64,000 nucleotides of DNA, from NCBI GenBank assembly GCA_009699575.1, contig WLNY01000008.1, positions 1 to 64,000 of the forward strand, given 5' to 3'. The DNA comes from Actinomycetota bacterium. Lineage in GTDB: Bacteria > Actinomycetota > Actinomycetes > Nanopelagicales > Nanopelagicaceae. A program made the translations under genes and the position numbers. Of this stretch, positions 1-9,299 are shown piece by piece. Under the pieces are notes generated by a model. That model was not told the origin of the DNA. It did no database searches and worked only from the letters and a program-made list of their open reading frames with translations. Positions within the stretch are counted from its first letter, which is position 1, and every line of letters begins with the position of its first letter.

Positions 1-2042
1 TCGTTCTCGCCAATGACCCAGTGAGAGAAGGTGTAACCAAGTTTGCTGAAGGTATTAGCTGCAACGGTGAAGGTGTCATCGGTTGCAACGATAAGTTGGG
101 CTGGAGCATTTCCAGTCGATCCTGATCCACCGAAATATGTCACGGTGTGCAGGGCAAGTACTTCGAGATTAAAGACCGCCGAGGAGTACCCGATTTTAGT
201 GCCTTCGGTATCTAAGTTTCCATTTGCATCAACCCAGCGTTCAGCTGTAAGTGTGTATGGAGTTCTACTTTGGGCCAAAGTTGAAGAACCACTTATAACT
301 CCGGTGGTGGTGTCGAGAAAAAGTCCTGAGGGCAGCTCAGGGGAAATTGAATACTTGTTTGCTCCGCAACCAGAATTAGAAGTCGAAGTATTAGTGATTG
401 CTTTTCCTGCGCTGACGGTTTGCGTTTCTCCAGTTGAAAAACTTATAGATGGATCTGGTGAAAGTGAAAAGAATCCACCTGCAGTCACCGTTATTGAATC
501 TGGAAAAATAAATACTTCCCATTGTTCGTCATGAGATACAGAGCGAATTATCCATGTAGCCGGGTCAACATTCGGCCCTGCAATGGCACACCAACCAGCA
601 GCCACATCTGTTCCAGTGTGTCTGGACCCTCCAAAATAAGTAGAGAGCACATGTCCGCTAGTAAAATTATGTTGAACATTTCGAGTGATGGGATGTGCGA
701 GTGATTCCCAGTTTGCAGTTAGGGTTACATTGGAAGTCCCCATTGTGTAGTTGGTTTTTACCCCGGTGGAAGGGCCACCATATACATTTCCATTCGTTCC
801 ATTATCTGTCCATCCCATGAACTGGTACCCCAGACGAATCGGGTTGGAAGCAACCGTGAATGAATCACCTTGAGCAACTGGAATATGCGTGGGCACTGGA
901 CCTGATCCAAAATAATTCAAGTCATACATAACCGTGAAAGTTTCAGCGTTGTTTTGCCAAATCGCATATAAAGTTGAATCCATTGTCGGCGTATACGTCT
1001 CAGTTAAAACAGAACCCGTTGTGGTTTCTGACCAACCTTTAAAGGAGAAATTTCCGACTGTTGAAGATTCCGCAGGAAGATTTTCAAAGGGAATAAAAAT
1101 AACATCTACTTGATCGGCTGGTTTTGTTCCATGACCCTGATTATCAAAGGCAACGGTGTACGCCAAAGGTCGCGACAATGCGAGGCTACAAGTCGCTCCA
1201 TCAACTGAGACTGAAAAATGATTATCGGAAAAATCTTCAATGGCACAGCTGGCACCGCCAGCTTTAAGAAGCAAGGAAACATTGCTCGGATCAGCACCCT
1301 GACTTGAAGTCGTAATCTGAGATGTTGGAACCGTGATGGACGGACCTGTATAAAGCGCCTGACCTTTGACTAAGCGAACATCGGCGATTTGCCCAACAAA
1401 TTTGTTTCCACCAATAACTACATCACCCTGTCCACCTGGAATTGGGTCCCCATGATTTAAGGAGTATGTATTGTTATCTGATGGAATATATAAAACTCGT
1501 ACCCCATCTAAATACATACTGAGAGTTCCACCGACACCTGTCTTAGATAACGCAATGTGGTGCCATGCATGCAAGGCAAATGAATCATAAATCTCTTTAT
1601 AAGTTAATTGATTAGATGTGGAAGTATCCTCAAGTCCAGTACCGTCGGGACCGTCCCATACGCCTGCTGGTATCTGACGATTCTGATTTACTCTATCCGT
1701 GACAAAGAAATTGCTGCCATCGAATCCAAGTCCCCATGCAAAAGAGCTTGGTATTTGATCTTCGTAGGTTCTTGCGGAAGTACTTGACCAAAACGTCGCT
1801 ACATACTGTCTAGTGCGATCTGCCTCTCCCTCCTGGACCCACATTTCAAGATTAAATGCACCATCACCCACGTCGAGTTTTGGATCGTAAGGAACAATCA
1901 CTCTTCCAAAACCTGAACCGGAGTCAACGCCAAAGCCCACCGATCCAGCTTGCGCCGCTTGTGGGGCGATCATTAAGGGGCAAAGACCTAACAACAGTGT
2001 TGCAACGAATAAACGAATAAGACTCTGTCGTGCAGTAACCAT
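1..2042 (-). CDS. Secreted LamG-domain protein with InlB-type (Listeria-Bacteroides) repeats, C-terminus truncated by window edge
   Basis: Reverse strand from CAT at 2040-2042 reads MVTARQSLIRLFVATLLLGLCPLMIAPQAAQAGSVGFGVDSGSGFGRVIVPYDPKLDVGDGAFNLEMWVQEGEADRTRQYVATFW (signal peptide plus LamG-like start). The same frame near the window start reads TVTYFGGSGSTGNAPAQLIVATDDTFTVAANTFSKLGYTFSHWVIGEN (InlB/Flg_new-like). Not in the ORF track because it runs off the edge. Confidence 0.8.
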   Translation of the reverse strand, partial: MVTARQSLIRLFVATLLLGLCPLMIAPQAAQAGSVGFGVDSGSGFGRVIVPYDPKLDVGDGAFNLEMWVQEGEADRTRQYVATFWSSTSARTYEDQIPSSFAWGLGFDGSNFFVTDRVNQNRQIPAGVWDGPDGTGLEDTSTSNQLTYKEIYDSFALHAWHHIALSKTGVGGTLSMYLDGVRVLYIPSDNNTYSLNHGDPIPGGQGDVVIGGNKFVGQIADVRLVKGQALYTGPSITVPTSQITTSSQGADPSNVSLLLKAGGASCAIEDFSDNHFSVSVDGATCSLALSRPLAYTVAFDNQGHGTKPADQVDVIFIPFENLPAESSTVGNFSFKGWSETTTGSVLTETYTPTMDSTLYAIWQNNAETFTVMYDLNYFGSGPVPTHIPVAQGDSFTVASNPIRLGYQFMGWTDNGTNGNVYGGPSTGVKTNYTMGTSNVTLTANWESLAHPITRNVQHNFTSGHVLSTYFGGSRHTGTDVAAGWCAIAGPNVDPATWIIRSVSHDEQWEVFIFPDSITVTAGGFFSLSPDPSISFSTGETQTVSAGKAITNTSTSNSGCGANKYSISPELPSGLFLDTTTGVISGSSTLAQSRTPYTLTAERWVDANGNLDTEGTKIGYSSAVFNLEVLALHTVTYFGGSGSTGNAPAQLIVATDDTFTVAANTFSKLGYTFSHWVIGEN

Positions 2043-2083
2043 GAGTGGTTCCCCTTTATCTCAGACCAGATGGCCAAGTGAAT

Positions 2084-2110
2084 CGATATCGGAAGGTCTT
2101 TCCGATATCG
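2084..2110. promoter_or_regulatory. Inverted repeat (operator candidate) between the LamG-protein gene and tetR
   Basis: CGATATCGGAA-ggtct-TTCCGATATCG, perfect 11-bp arms. Confidence 0.7.
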
Positions 2111-2169
2111 GCAAAATATAGGCTATTAGGGGCTTGGGGGCTAGTCCAGAAAGGACGTAATATGCTCAC

Positions 2170-2811
2170 GTGTCGCCTAAGAAAAAACCCTCCCCAGCTC
2201 TCGGTCGCAAGAGCGCCTACGTTGCGCGCAATCGGGCACACATACTCAAGGCAACTATTGAAGTTCTGGCTACGGACGGACAGCATCCAGCAGTTGAGCA
2301 TGTTTCCGAACGTGCTGAAATCGCGATGAGCACCATTTATAAGCATTTTAAGAACCGAGATGAACTCTTTGCAGCGGCGATGGGCGCTGCCATGGCTGAT
2401 TGGGAGGAGTGGGTTTTTAGCAAGCTCGCCCATATTCCAGATCCATTAGAGCAACTTGTATTCCCAATGCGCATGATTGCGAGATTGAAATCGACTCATC
2501 CCACCTATGCAAAACTTATTGAAAATAACCTTGCCCTCTCAGCTACTCAATTGCCATTCGTGGCCGGCTTTCCCAAGCATGTTCATGAATTAATTAGTGC
2601 GGGAGTGCTCAAGATGGATCACCCCGATATTCGAATTCAAGATTTCCAGGGTCTTCTTTTTTCTTTAGTTGTCAATCAAAGTACAAACCCTGCAGCAAAA
2701 GTAGAAGACGCAGACCTTGCAATAGAAATTGGATTATCGCTACTTAATATTTCAGCGGCAAAAGCTAGAAAAATTTCTCATGCCAAGCTACCTGATTTGA
2801 GTGATAATTAA
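2170..2811 (+). CDS. TetR/AcrR family transcriptional regulator
   Basis: 213 aa; N-terminal HTH ILKATIEVLATDGQHPAVEHVSERAEIAMSTIYKHFKNRDELFAAAM; GTG start. Confidence 0.85.
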   Translation: MSPKKKPSPALGRKSAYVARNRAHILKATIEVLATDGQHPAVEHVSERAEIAMSTIYKHFKNRDELFAAAMGAAMADWEEWVFSKLAHIPDPLEQLVFPMRMIARLKSTHPTYAKLIENNLALSATQLPFVAGFPKHVHELISAGVLKMDHPDIRIQDFQGLLFSLVVNQSTNPAAKVEDADLAIEIGLSLLNISAAKARKISHAKLPDLSDN

Positions 2812-3218
2812 ATAGTTGGAAAGAGCTCTTCGAGTAGAGAAATTATTCGCACTTTTATCTCATCTCTAATAACTCTTACGCCTTCAATACCTTGACCGGC
2901 GGGATCATCGAGAACCCAATCCTCATAACGTTTGCCCGGATAGAACGGGCACACATCTCCGCATCCCATCGTGATTACAACATCGGATTCTTGAACAGCT
3001 TCTGGCGTCAAAATTTTGGGAGTGTTATGTGCAATATCAATTCCAACTTCATTCATTGCTTCTACGGCAACTTGATTAATTGAATCTTTCGGTGCCGACC
3101 CAGCAGAGAGAACTTCGACTCGTCCTTGCGAGAGTTCACGTAAAAATCCTGCGGCCATTTGTGAGCGACCAGCATTGTGAACGCATACAAAAAGAACTGT
3201 GGGCTTCTCGTTTTCCAT
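2808..3218 (-). CDS. arsC: Arsenate reductase / low-molecular-weight protein-tyrosine-phosphatase family
   Basis: VLFVCVHNAGRSQMAAGFL P-loop and MGCGDVCPFYPGKRYEDWVLDDPAGQ. Start moved to the internal Met (MENEKP). Confidence 0.85.
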   Translation of the reverse strand: MENEKPTVLFVCVHNAGRSQMAAGFLRELSQGRVEVLSAGSAPKDSINQVAVEAMNEVGIDIAHNTPKILTPEAVQESDVVITMGCGDVCPFYPGKRYEDWVLDDPAGQGIEGVRVIRDEIKVRIISLLEELFPTI

Positions 3219-3225
3219 AGTGCGC

Positions 3226-3879
3226 CTACTTTCGTGTAAATAGTACTGACAGTGCAAAACCTAGTGACGCACCCAAAAGCTGAGCGGCAATAAAGGCACC
3301 TACCGACGAAGGTGCGATACCTGAAAATGTATTGGAAATACTTCGCCCAATGGTGACTGCAGGGTTAGCAAAAGATGTCGAGGAGGTGAAGAAATAGGCG
3401 CCACCTATCCACGCGGGGATAAGTATCGGCGCAAGATTGCCTCGCGTGCCTGAGGCCCCATATTCAATGATGAAAATAAGGCCACAGGTTGCAATCACTT
3501 CGCCTAGCCAGATTGCAAATCCCCCACGTGTATGGGTTGATACATTGACGGCGGGAAGTTCAAACATCACATTGGCTAAGAGTGCACCGAATAGAGCACC
3601 TGCGATTTGAACAAGCACAAATAGGAGAGCTTCGACTTTTTCAATCTTGCTCTTAACCAGCACCACCAGAGTGACTACCGGATTGAAGTGTGATCCAGAG
3701 ATAGCGGAGAAAATTGAAATTAAGATTCCCAGAACAAGCACAGTTGAAAGTGCATTAATTAATAACTGCACTCCACCATCATTCGACAAATTCACCGCCA
3801 TGGCACCAGAACCGACTACAGCAAGTACAAGAGTTGCCGTTCCGATAAATTCAGATGCCAGGCGTTGAATTTTTAACAT
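3226..3879 (-). CDS. MIP/aquaporin family channel (AqpS-like, beside arsC)
   Basis: 217 aa membrane protein with two NPA-like motifs (HFNPVVT, FANPAVT). Confidence 0.85.
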   Translation of the reverse strand: MLKIQRLASEFIGTATLVLAVVGSGAMAVNLSNDGGVQLLINALSTVLVLGILISIFSAISGSHFNPVVTLVVLVKSKIEKVEALLFVLVQIAGALFGALLANVMFELPAVNVSTHTRGGFAIWLGEVIATCGLIFIIEYGASGTRGNLAPILIPAWIGGAYFFTSSTSFANPAVTIGRSISNTFSGIAPSSVGAFIAAQLLGASLGFALSVLFTRK

Positions 3880-3884
3880 TTCAT

Positions 3885-4523
3885 CTACAAGGAGAAACTT
3901 GGGTACTCATCGGTGACTAGAAGAACGCAATACCCAAAGACTCGGTTCCAATACGCGATTGAGCCAAGAACAATTTTGAGTGAAGATTCTGGATACTCAC
4001 CTGTTAAGAATGTTTGAATCCAAGCAATGATTGACACAAGAACCGCTGCTAAAGAATAAAAAAAGCCCACGATGTATAACGGAATTGCTAGGAACCATTT
4101 AACGAGGGGAAGCCAGCGATTCAAGCTAGTGCCACCTTTGATGTCAGGGAATATCACAGCAACGCGTGGGTTGCGCTCTATAGATGGATATTCATCGGTA
4201 AGAAGAAATAAATAAACCAACGCTCGGTTCATCAATTCAATCATTGCGTGATTAAAGGTGAGAACATAACTTGGATATACACCTCGAAAAAGTAGAGTGA
4301 GCACTACTGGGATTGCGATTACTCCAGCTGCGCCCCAGCCCCAGTCAGCTGCTTGGCCAAATGAGGCAATAAAAACTAATACAGGTGCGATGAGAATCCC
4401 TCGCCAAAAGACTGTCTGCTTATTCCGATTGTGAATATCAACATCAATAATTGTTTCAACTTGTGCGCTCACTGATAGTTCCTCTCCTAGTGGTTCGCCT
4501 TCTCCTATCTTAGGTGCCCACAC
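3885..4523 (-). CDS. DUF4389 domain membrane protein
   Basis: 212 aa; repeated YPSYVLTFNHAMIELMNRALVYLFLLTDEYPS / YWNRVFGYCVLLVTDEYPSFSL pattern typical of DUF4389. Confidence 0.7.
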   Translation of the reverse strand: MWAPKIGEGEPLGEELSVSAQVETIIDVDIHNRNKQTVFWRGILIAPVLVFIASFGQAADWGWGAAGVIAIPVVLTLLFRGVYPSYVLTFNHAMIELMNRALVYLFLLTDEYPSIERNPRVAVIFPDIKGGTSLNRWLPLVKWFLAIPLYIVGFFYSLAAVLVSIIAWIQTFLTGEYPESSLKIVLGSIAYWNRVFGYCVLLVTDEYPSFSL

Positions 4524-4561
4524 CTAACAGAGTTGGCACCTACTCGCGATACTCTTTGGGT

Positions 4562-5230
4562 GTGGTGACCGTCGTATATTTTTGGACTTTGCCAAAGCGA
4601 ATGATTCCTTTTGCATTTTTGCATATGGCACTTGATCGCCGAAAACTTCGAAATTTTTCAGGTATCGCATTTGCCAAGTTATTAGGGTGCGGCAAAGGCG
4701 AGACGTTTACTCCTTCGGATGTAGACATTACCCGGTGGGGCTTTGTCGCAACTATCAAGGAGGATGCTCTGGAATCACTTGATACATCGCACATTGTTTC
4801 GCGATGGAGATCTCGATCAACATCAGAGTTTCGAGCGGTTCTTGACCCAATTTCATCTCATGGTCTGTGGGCAAAAGAGGAGCCTTTTCAGATTGGTGCC
4901 AATATCGCTGCGGTGGGCCAAATAGCTGCAATTACTCGAGCGCGAATCGCACCGCGCCATACCCTCCGATTTTTTAAATCAGTTCCTCCTGTAACCCAGA
5001 GTCTGCATGCAAGCAAGGGCTTGATTTCGGCGATTGGAATTGGTGAAGCTCCGATAGGACTTCAAGGAACTTTTTCACTCTGGGAAAGTGCTGCGGATCT
5101 GCGTGAATTCGCTTATAAAGGTCAATCTCACGTAAAGGCGATTGCCGATACTTCAAAATATAATTGGTACTCCGAAGAGCTTTTTGCTCGCTTTTCTGTT
5201 CGTGAAACCCGAGGCTCAATTACAAGATAG
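4562..5230 (+). CDS. Spheroidene monooxygenase-like protein (CrtA family)
   Basis: VVTVVYFWTLPKRMIPFAFLHMALDRRKL...FTPSDVDITRWGFVATI...ASKGLISAIGIGEAPIGLQGTFSLWESAADLREFAY. ORF opens at 4514; GTG at 4562 better matches the family start. Confidence 0.7.
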   Translation: MVTVVYFWTLPKRMIPFAFLHMALDRRKLRNFSGIAFAKLLGCGKGETFTPSDVDITRWGFVATIKEDALESLDTSHIVSRWRSRSTSEFRAVLDPISSHGLWAKEEPFQIGANIAAVGQIAAITRARIAPRHTLRFFKSVPPVTQSLHASKGLISAIGIGEAPIGLQGTFSLWESAADLREFAYKGQSHVKAIADTSKYNWYSEELFARFSVRETRGSITR

Positions 5231-5256
5231 GTCGAGTCGTAGGGCAGAATTACAGT

Positions 5257-6060
5257 ATGTCGATTCGCCATTATTCCCCTCGAGGAAACAGACGTCGGGG
5301 AATATCCTTTCGAGCAAGAACTTTATTGGGACTGATTTTAGGTGTAGCAATTGTTCTGCAAATTTCATACCCATTACTCGATGGTGAAGCGCTTCGGATC
5401 GTCACTATTTCAACTGTGTATTGGAGTGCTGGAGCAATGGCCCTTCATGCACTTCTCGCCTATGGTCTCAAATATGCATACAGATATTTAGGTGCCACAG
5501 TAATTTTTGCATTTCTTATCGAACTCATGGGAGTCAAAACCGGTTGGCCCTTTGGAACATATTCCTATGATGCTTCACTCGGACGCACTCTTGCTGGAGT
5601 TCCATTTGTCGTTCCGTTTGCATGGGTGATGATGGCCCACCCACTACTCGTCGCCGCTAGACGAGTGAGCGGTTCATGGGTATTTCTTTATGGAGGATTC
5701 GCTCTTGCTGCTTGGGATTTATTTTTAGATCCACAAATGGTTTCTGCAGGAAGATGGCACTGGACTTTTACAGGCGCACATGTTCCATTTCAACCAGAGA
5801 TTCCATTGTCGAATGCATTTGGTTGGTTGCTTGCGGGGATGGCGCTCATGGCAATTTTAAATCAAATTCTCCCCCGCGACCGCAGACGTGATAGCGCAAG
5901 TTTTGGTGCTACGGATTTCTATTTAGCATGGACGTACTTTGCGGGCATAGTTTCAAATGTATTTTTCTTTTCACGCCCTGGCGTAGCGCTCATCGGGGGA
6001 ATTTGCTTTGGTGCTATCTGGATTCCTTACGTATTTTCACGCTGGCTCGGTAGACCTTAA
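5257..6060 (+). CDS. Carotenoid biosynthesis protein, CruF / bisanhydrobacterioruberin hydratase-like (DUF422)
   Basis: 267 aa polytopic membrane protein; FLIELMGVKTGWPFGTYSYDASLGRTLAGVPFVVPFAWVMMAHP and AAWDLFLDPQMVSAGRWHW motifs. Confidence 0.85.
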   Translation: MSIRHYSPRGNRRRGISFRARTLLGLILGVAIVLQISYPLLDGEALRIVTISTVYWSAGAMALHALLAYGLKYAYRYLGATVIFAFLIELMGVKTGWPFGTYSYDASLGRTLAGVPFVVPFAWVMMAHPLLVAARRVSGSWVFLYGGFALAAWDLFLDPQMVSAGRWHWTFTGAHVPFQPEIPLSNAFGWLLAGMALMAILNQILPRDRRRDSASFGATDFYLAWTYFAGIVSNVFFFSRPGVALIGGICFGAIWIPYVFSRWLGRP

Positions 6061-6069
6061 GGTCTTTCA

Positions 6070-7143
6070 ATGCTGGCACTAGCGTGTGGACTTTCAATTT
6101 TCTCACTCATATTTGTGCGCCTTAATTCTTTTCTTATACGAACTCCACAAGAGACTCTCCCAATTAGTGAAAAAATTAGCGTGCTGCTTCCCATGCGCAA
6201 CGAAGAAGAAAATGTCGCAGAATTAATTCACTGCCTTCAAGCACAAATTAATTGTGAAAATATCGAATTTCTAGCACTCGATGACAATTCTACTGATGGG
6301 ACTTATCAAGCTCTCATTGCAGCGACATCAAAGGATTCGCGGTTTACAATAATTTCTGGATCACCATTGCCAGCTTCATGGCTAGGCAAACCGTGGGCGC
6401 TTCATCAACTCTACAAAGCATCTACTGGTGACTTCCTTGTGACAGTGGATGCCGATGTGCGCATAACCCCTATAGCCATATCATCCTCAATTACTCTGAT
6501 GAAAAAGGAATCTTTGCACTTCTTCTCCCCTTATCCTCGTCAGTTAGCAGTGACTTTTTCCGAGCGCCTTATTCAGCCACTTTTGCAATGGTCCTGGCTC
6601 TCATCGGTCCCTCTGCGAATTGCCGAGAAGTCACATAATCCAGCCTTTGCTGTTGCTAACGGCCAATTTTTTATTTCCACTCGTGAATGTCTAGACACCA
6701 TTGACGGCTACACAACGATTTCCAGAGAAGTCCTCGATGACATTGAACTTGCGCGAGCATTTATACGAAGCGGTGCAACTGGAACAGTAGGAAATGGCGC
6801 GACGATCGCGACCTGTCGGATGTATTCATCTTGGCCAGAAGTGCGAAATGGTTATGCCAAATCTTTACATAAAGGATTCGGTGGAATTTTAGGAAGTATT
6901 GTTGCTATTGCTCTGATCGCTCTGACTGGAATTGTGCCACTGGTGTATGGGTTAACAGGATCTGCGTGGGGTTGGATTGGATACGAAATAATCGTGCTCT
7001 CGCGCGCAATATCTGCTCGAACTACTCGTGGACGTGCCGTTGATTCTCTTTTGCACCCAATCGCCTGCGCCCTCATAATCTACTTACTTATCTATTCATG
7101 GATCATGCGTGGAAAAATCCAATGGAAAGGCCGGACCCTGTGA
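6070..7143 (+). CDS. Family 2 glycosyltransferase (CruG-like position)
   Basis: 357 aa; ISVLLPMRNEEENVAELIHCLQ...EFLALDDNSTDGTYQAL...VTVDADVRI and C-terminal membrane segments. Confidence 0.8.
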   Translation: MLALACGLSIFSLIFVRLNSFLIRTPQETLPISEKISVLLPMRNEEENVAELIHCLQAQINCENIEFLALDDNSTDGTYQALIAATSKDSRFTIISGSPLPASWLGKPWALHQLYKASTGDFLVTVDADVRITPIAISSSITLMKKESLHFFSPYPRQLAVTFSERLIQPLLQWSWLSSVPLRIAEKSHNPAFAVANGQFFISTRECLDTIDGYTTISREVLDDIELARAFIRSGATGTVGNGATIATCRMYSSWPEVRNGYAKSLHKGFGGILGSIVAIALIALTGIVPLVYGLTGSAWGWIGYEIIVLSRAISARTTRGRAVDSLLHPIACALIIYLLIYSWIMRGKIQWKGRTL

Positions 7144-8666
7144 GCCACGTACTAGTAATCGGCGCTGGAATAGGTGGGATGTGCACTGCAGCTCGATTAA
7201 AAAAAGCTGGACATGAAGTAACAGTTTTTGAGAGCTCTGATCATGTAGGCGGCAAGTGTCGAACAGAATGGATTGGAAAGTACGCCTTTGATACTGGGCC
7301 ATCCTTGTTAACTCTTCCTGCGGTGTATCGAGATTTCTTTCAAAAAACTGGCAAACATTTGGGCCAAGTGGTTCACCTTGATTCAGTAGACCCATCATTT
7401 GACTATCGCTTTTCAGATGGCACGAATGTGAAATTCGCCAATCTTTCGCGTCATAAAACACTTGAAGCAATTACAGATTCCTACGGCAGTGAAAGTGCGA
7501 ACCAGTGGGATCGAATTATGCGCCGGGCAGAACGAATGTGGGATGTTTCTCGCGAACCTTTTATTGAATCCGAACTCACATCAATATTCTCTCTTTTCAA
7601 ACGTCCAACTGTCTTACGAGATCTATTTATAATCTCACCTTGGAAATCTCTGCGCTCACTCGCTGAAGAACTCTTACCAAATAGGAATCTGCGCTACATC
7701 TTGGACCGATATGCCACATACAGTGGTTCTGATCCGCGATCCGCTCCTTCAGTTTTAGCAACAATTGCATTTGTCGAAGAAGCCTTCGGCGCATGGCATA
7801 TTCAGGGTGGAATTGGTTCGTTGTCCGTGGCTATTCATCAGCGCTGTGTTGATTTGGGTGTGGCCTTTGAATTAAACACACCCGTATCTGAAATTAATCA
7901 TGATGGGAAAAAGGTCACAGGGATCACCCTGAAGGATGGTCGCACTCTTTCTAGTGACATTGTTGTCGCCAACGCTGATGCCTCTATCGTGTATGACGTT
8001 TTGATTACTGGAAAAGTACGCAAACTCCGTATGACTAGGTCACGACTGCATCGCACAACGCCTTCTCTCGCGGGCTTTACGCTGCTTCTGGGCTTACGCC
8101 CTGATGCAGACGCACCGCCACTTGAGCATCACACTATTTTATTTCCTGAAAACTATGACCAAGAATTTGATTCTATTTTTACCGAGAAAAAACCGGTGCA
8201 GGATCCAACTATTTACATATGTGCGCCTAAAGATGTACACATGGTCAAAACAGAAGGTGGACTAAGTCTGTCTGTATTAGTCAATGCACCTCGGCATAAT
8301 CCAGAAGGAGTTGATGGTTGGGATTGGAATAATGAAACGTTTAATCGTGAGTACGCTTCTAAAATAATTGACCTTATTGAAGCTCGTGGTATTCCTATCC
8401 GCAATCGTTTGGAAGTATTTGAATATCGAACTCCGGCCGATTTGGAGAGAAGTGTGAACGCGCCGGGCGGTTCCATTTATGGCACATCGAGTAATGGTGC
8501 GCGTGCTGCTTTTCTTCGCGCTCGAAATAGATCGGCTCTTAAGGGACTTTACTGTGTTGGTGGATCTGCTCATCCTGGCGGTGGGTTACCGCTGGTGGGG
8601 CTTAGCGCAGAAATCGTTGCTAACGCAATTGGCCGTACGAAAAACGCATCACCTGAAATGCACTAA
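7140..8666 (+). CDS. CrtI-family carotenoid desaturase/oxidase paralog
   Basis: FAD motif HVLVIGAGIGGMCTAARLKKAGHEVTVFESSDHVGGKC; C-terminal YCVGGSAHPGGGLPLVGLSAEIVANAI. GTG at 7140 overlaps the upstream stop. Confidence 0.85.
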   Translation: MSHVLVIGAGIGGMCTAARLKKAGHEVTVFESSDHVGGKCRTEWIGKYAFDTGPSLLTLPAVYRDFFQKTGKHLGQVVHLDSVDPSFDYRFSDGTNVKFANLSRHKTLEAITDSYGSESANQWDRIMRRAERMWDVSREPFIESELTSIFSLFKRPTVLRDLFIISPWKSLRSLAEELLPNRNLRYILDRYATYSGSDPRSAPSVLATIAFVEEAFGAWHIQGGIGSLSVAIHQRCVDLGVAFELNTPVSEINHDGKKVTGITLKDGRTLSSDIVVANADASIVYDVLITGKVRKLRMTRSRLHRTTPSLAGFTLLLGLRPDADAPPLEHHTILFPENYDQEFDSIFTEKKPVQDPTIYICAPKDVHMVKTEGGLSLSVLVNAPRHNPEGVDGWDWNNETFNREYASKIIDLIEARGIPIRNRLEVFEYRTPADLERSVNAPGGSIYGTSSNGARAAFLRARNRSALKGLYCVGGSAHPGGGLPLVGLSAEIVANAIGRTKNASPEMH

Positions 8667-9240
8667 AGATATGAAGCACCAAAAACGCAATGGATAACAC
8701 CGTAACTCCTGGAATGCTCAATTGGAACATCAGTAGTGCCACAAAAATAAAACTAGCTCGAACTGGTCGCTCAGTAAGAGTGACTACTCCAATTTCATGC
8801 ACGCCGAGCGACTCTGCGCGAGCTCTGGCATATTCTTGAATTGCTGCAACAAGCCAAATTCCGATTGCGATTTTTGCTGGAACTCCCACAAGGTAGAGGC
8901 TGTATAGCCAGAGCGCTTCGCTGATGCGATCCACCACTGAATCTAGGAGTGCGCCCCACGCATTTTCGCGATGTTGAAATATAGCGACGCTTCCATCAAT
9001 TCCATCAAAAAATAGTGAGGCAACTATCAAAATAATTGCCCAGGGAGAGAGTGCGGTTATTGCGGTACCAATGGCTGCGAGAAGTCCAAAAATGGTCAAA
9101 ACATTGGGCGAAATTCTAAGCAAGGTGCAAATAAGTCCAAAGCGATAGGAGATGCGAAGCCAAGCACCTACAATTCCTGAGGTTGACGCATTGCTATGGA
9201 GAACACTCCAGCGCGATGCAAACTCTTCGGAACTTATCAT
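8620..9240 (-). CDS. CDP-alcohol phosphatidyltransferase family membrane protein
   Basis: FFDGIDGSVAIFQHRENAWGALLDSVVDR resembles the CDP-AP motif. ORF extends to 9321; internal Met at 9240 (MISSEEFASRW) is a likelier start given the divergent crtE. Confidence 0.75.
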   Translation of the reverse strand: MISSEEFASRWSVLHSNASTSGIVGAWLRISYRFGLICTLLRISPNVLTIFGLLAAIGTAITALSPWAIILIVASLFFDGIDGSVAIFQHRENAWGALLDSVVDRISEALWLYSLYLVGVPAKIAIGIWLVAAIQEYARARAESLGVHEIGVVTLTERPVRASFIFVALLMFQLSIPGVTVLSIAFLVLHIFSAFQVMRFSYGQLR

Positions 9241-9299
9241 CGAAATTAAATCTCGCTTTCTAATGTGCACTCCCAGGGTTCTGAGGGTAGCGTTACCAC

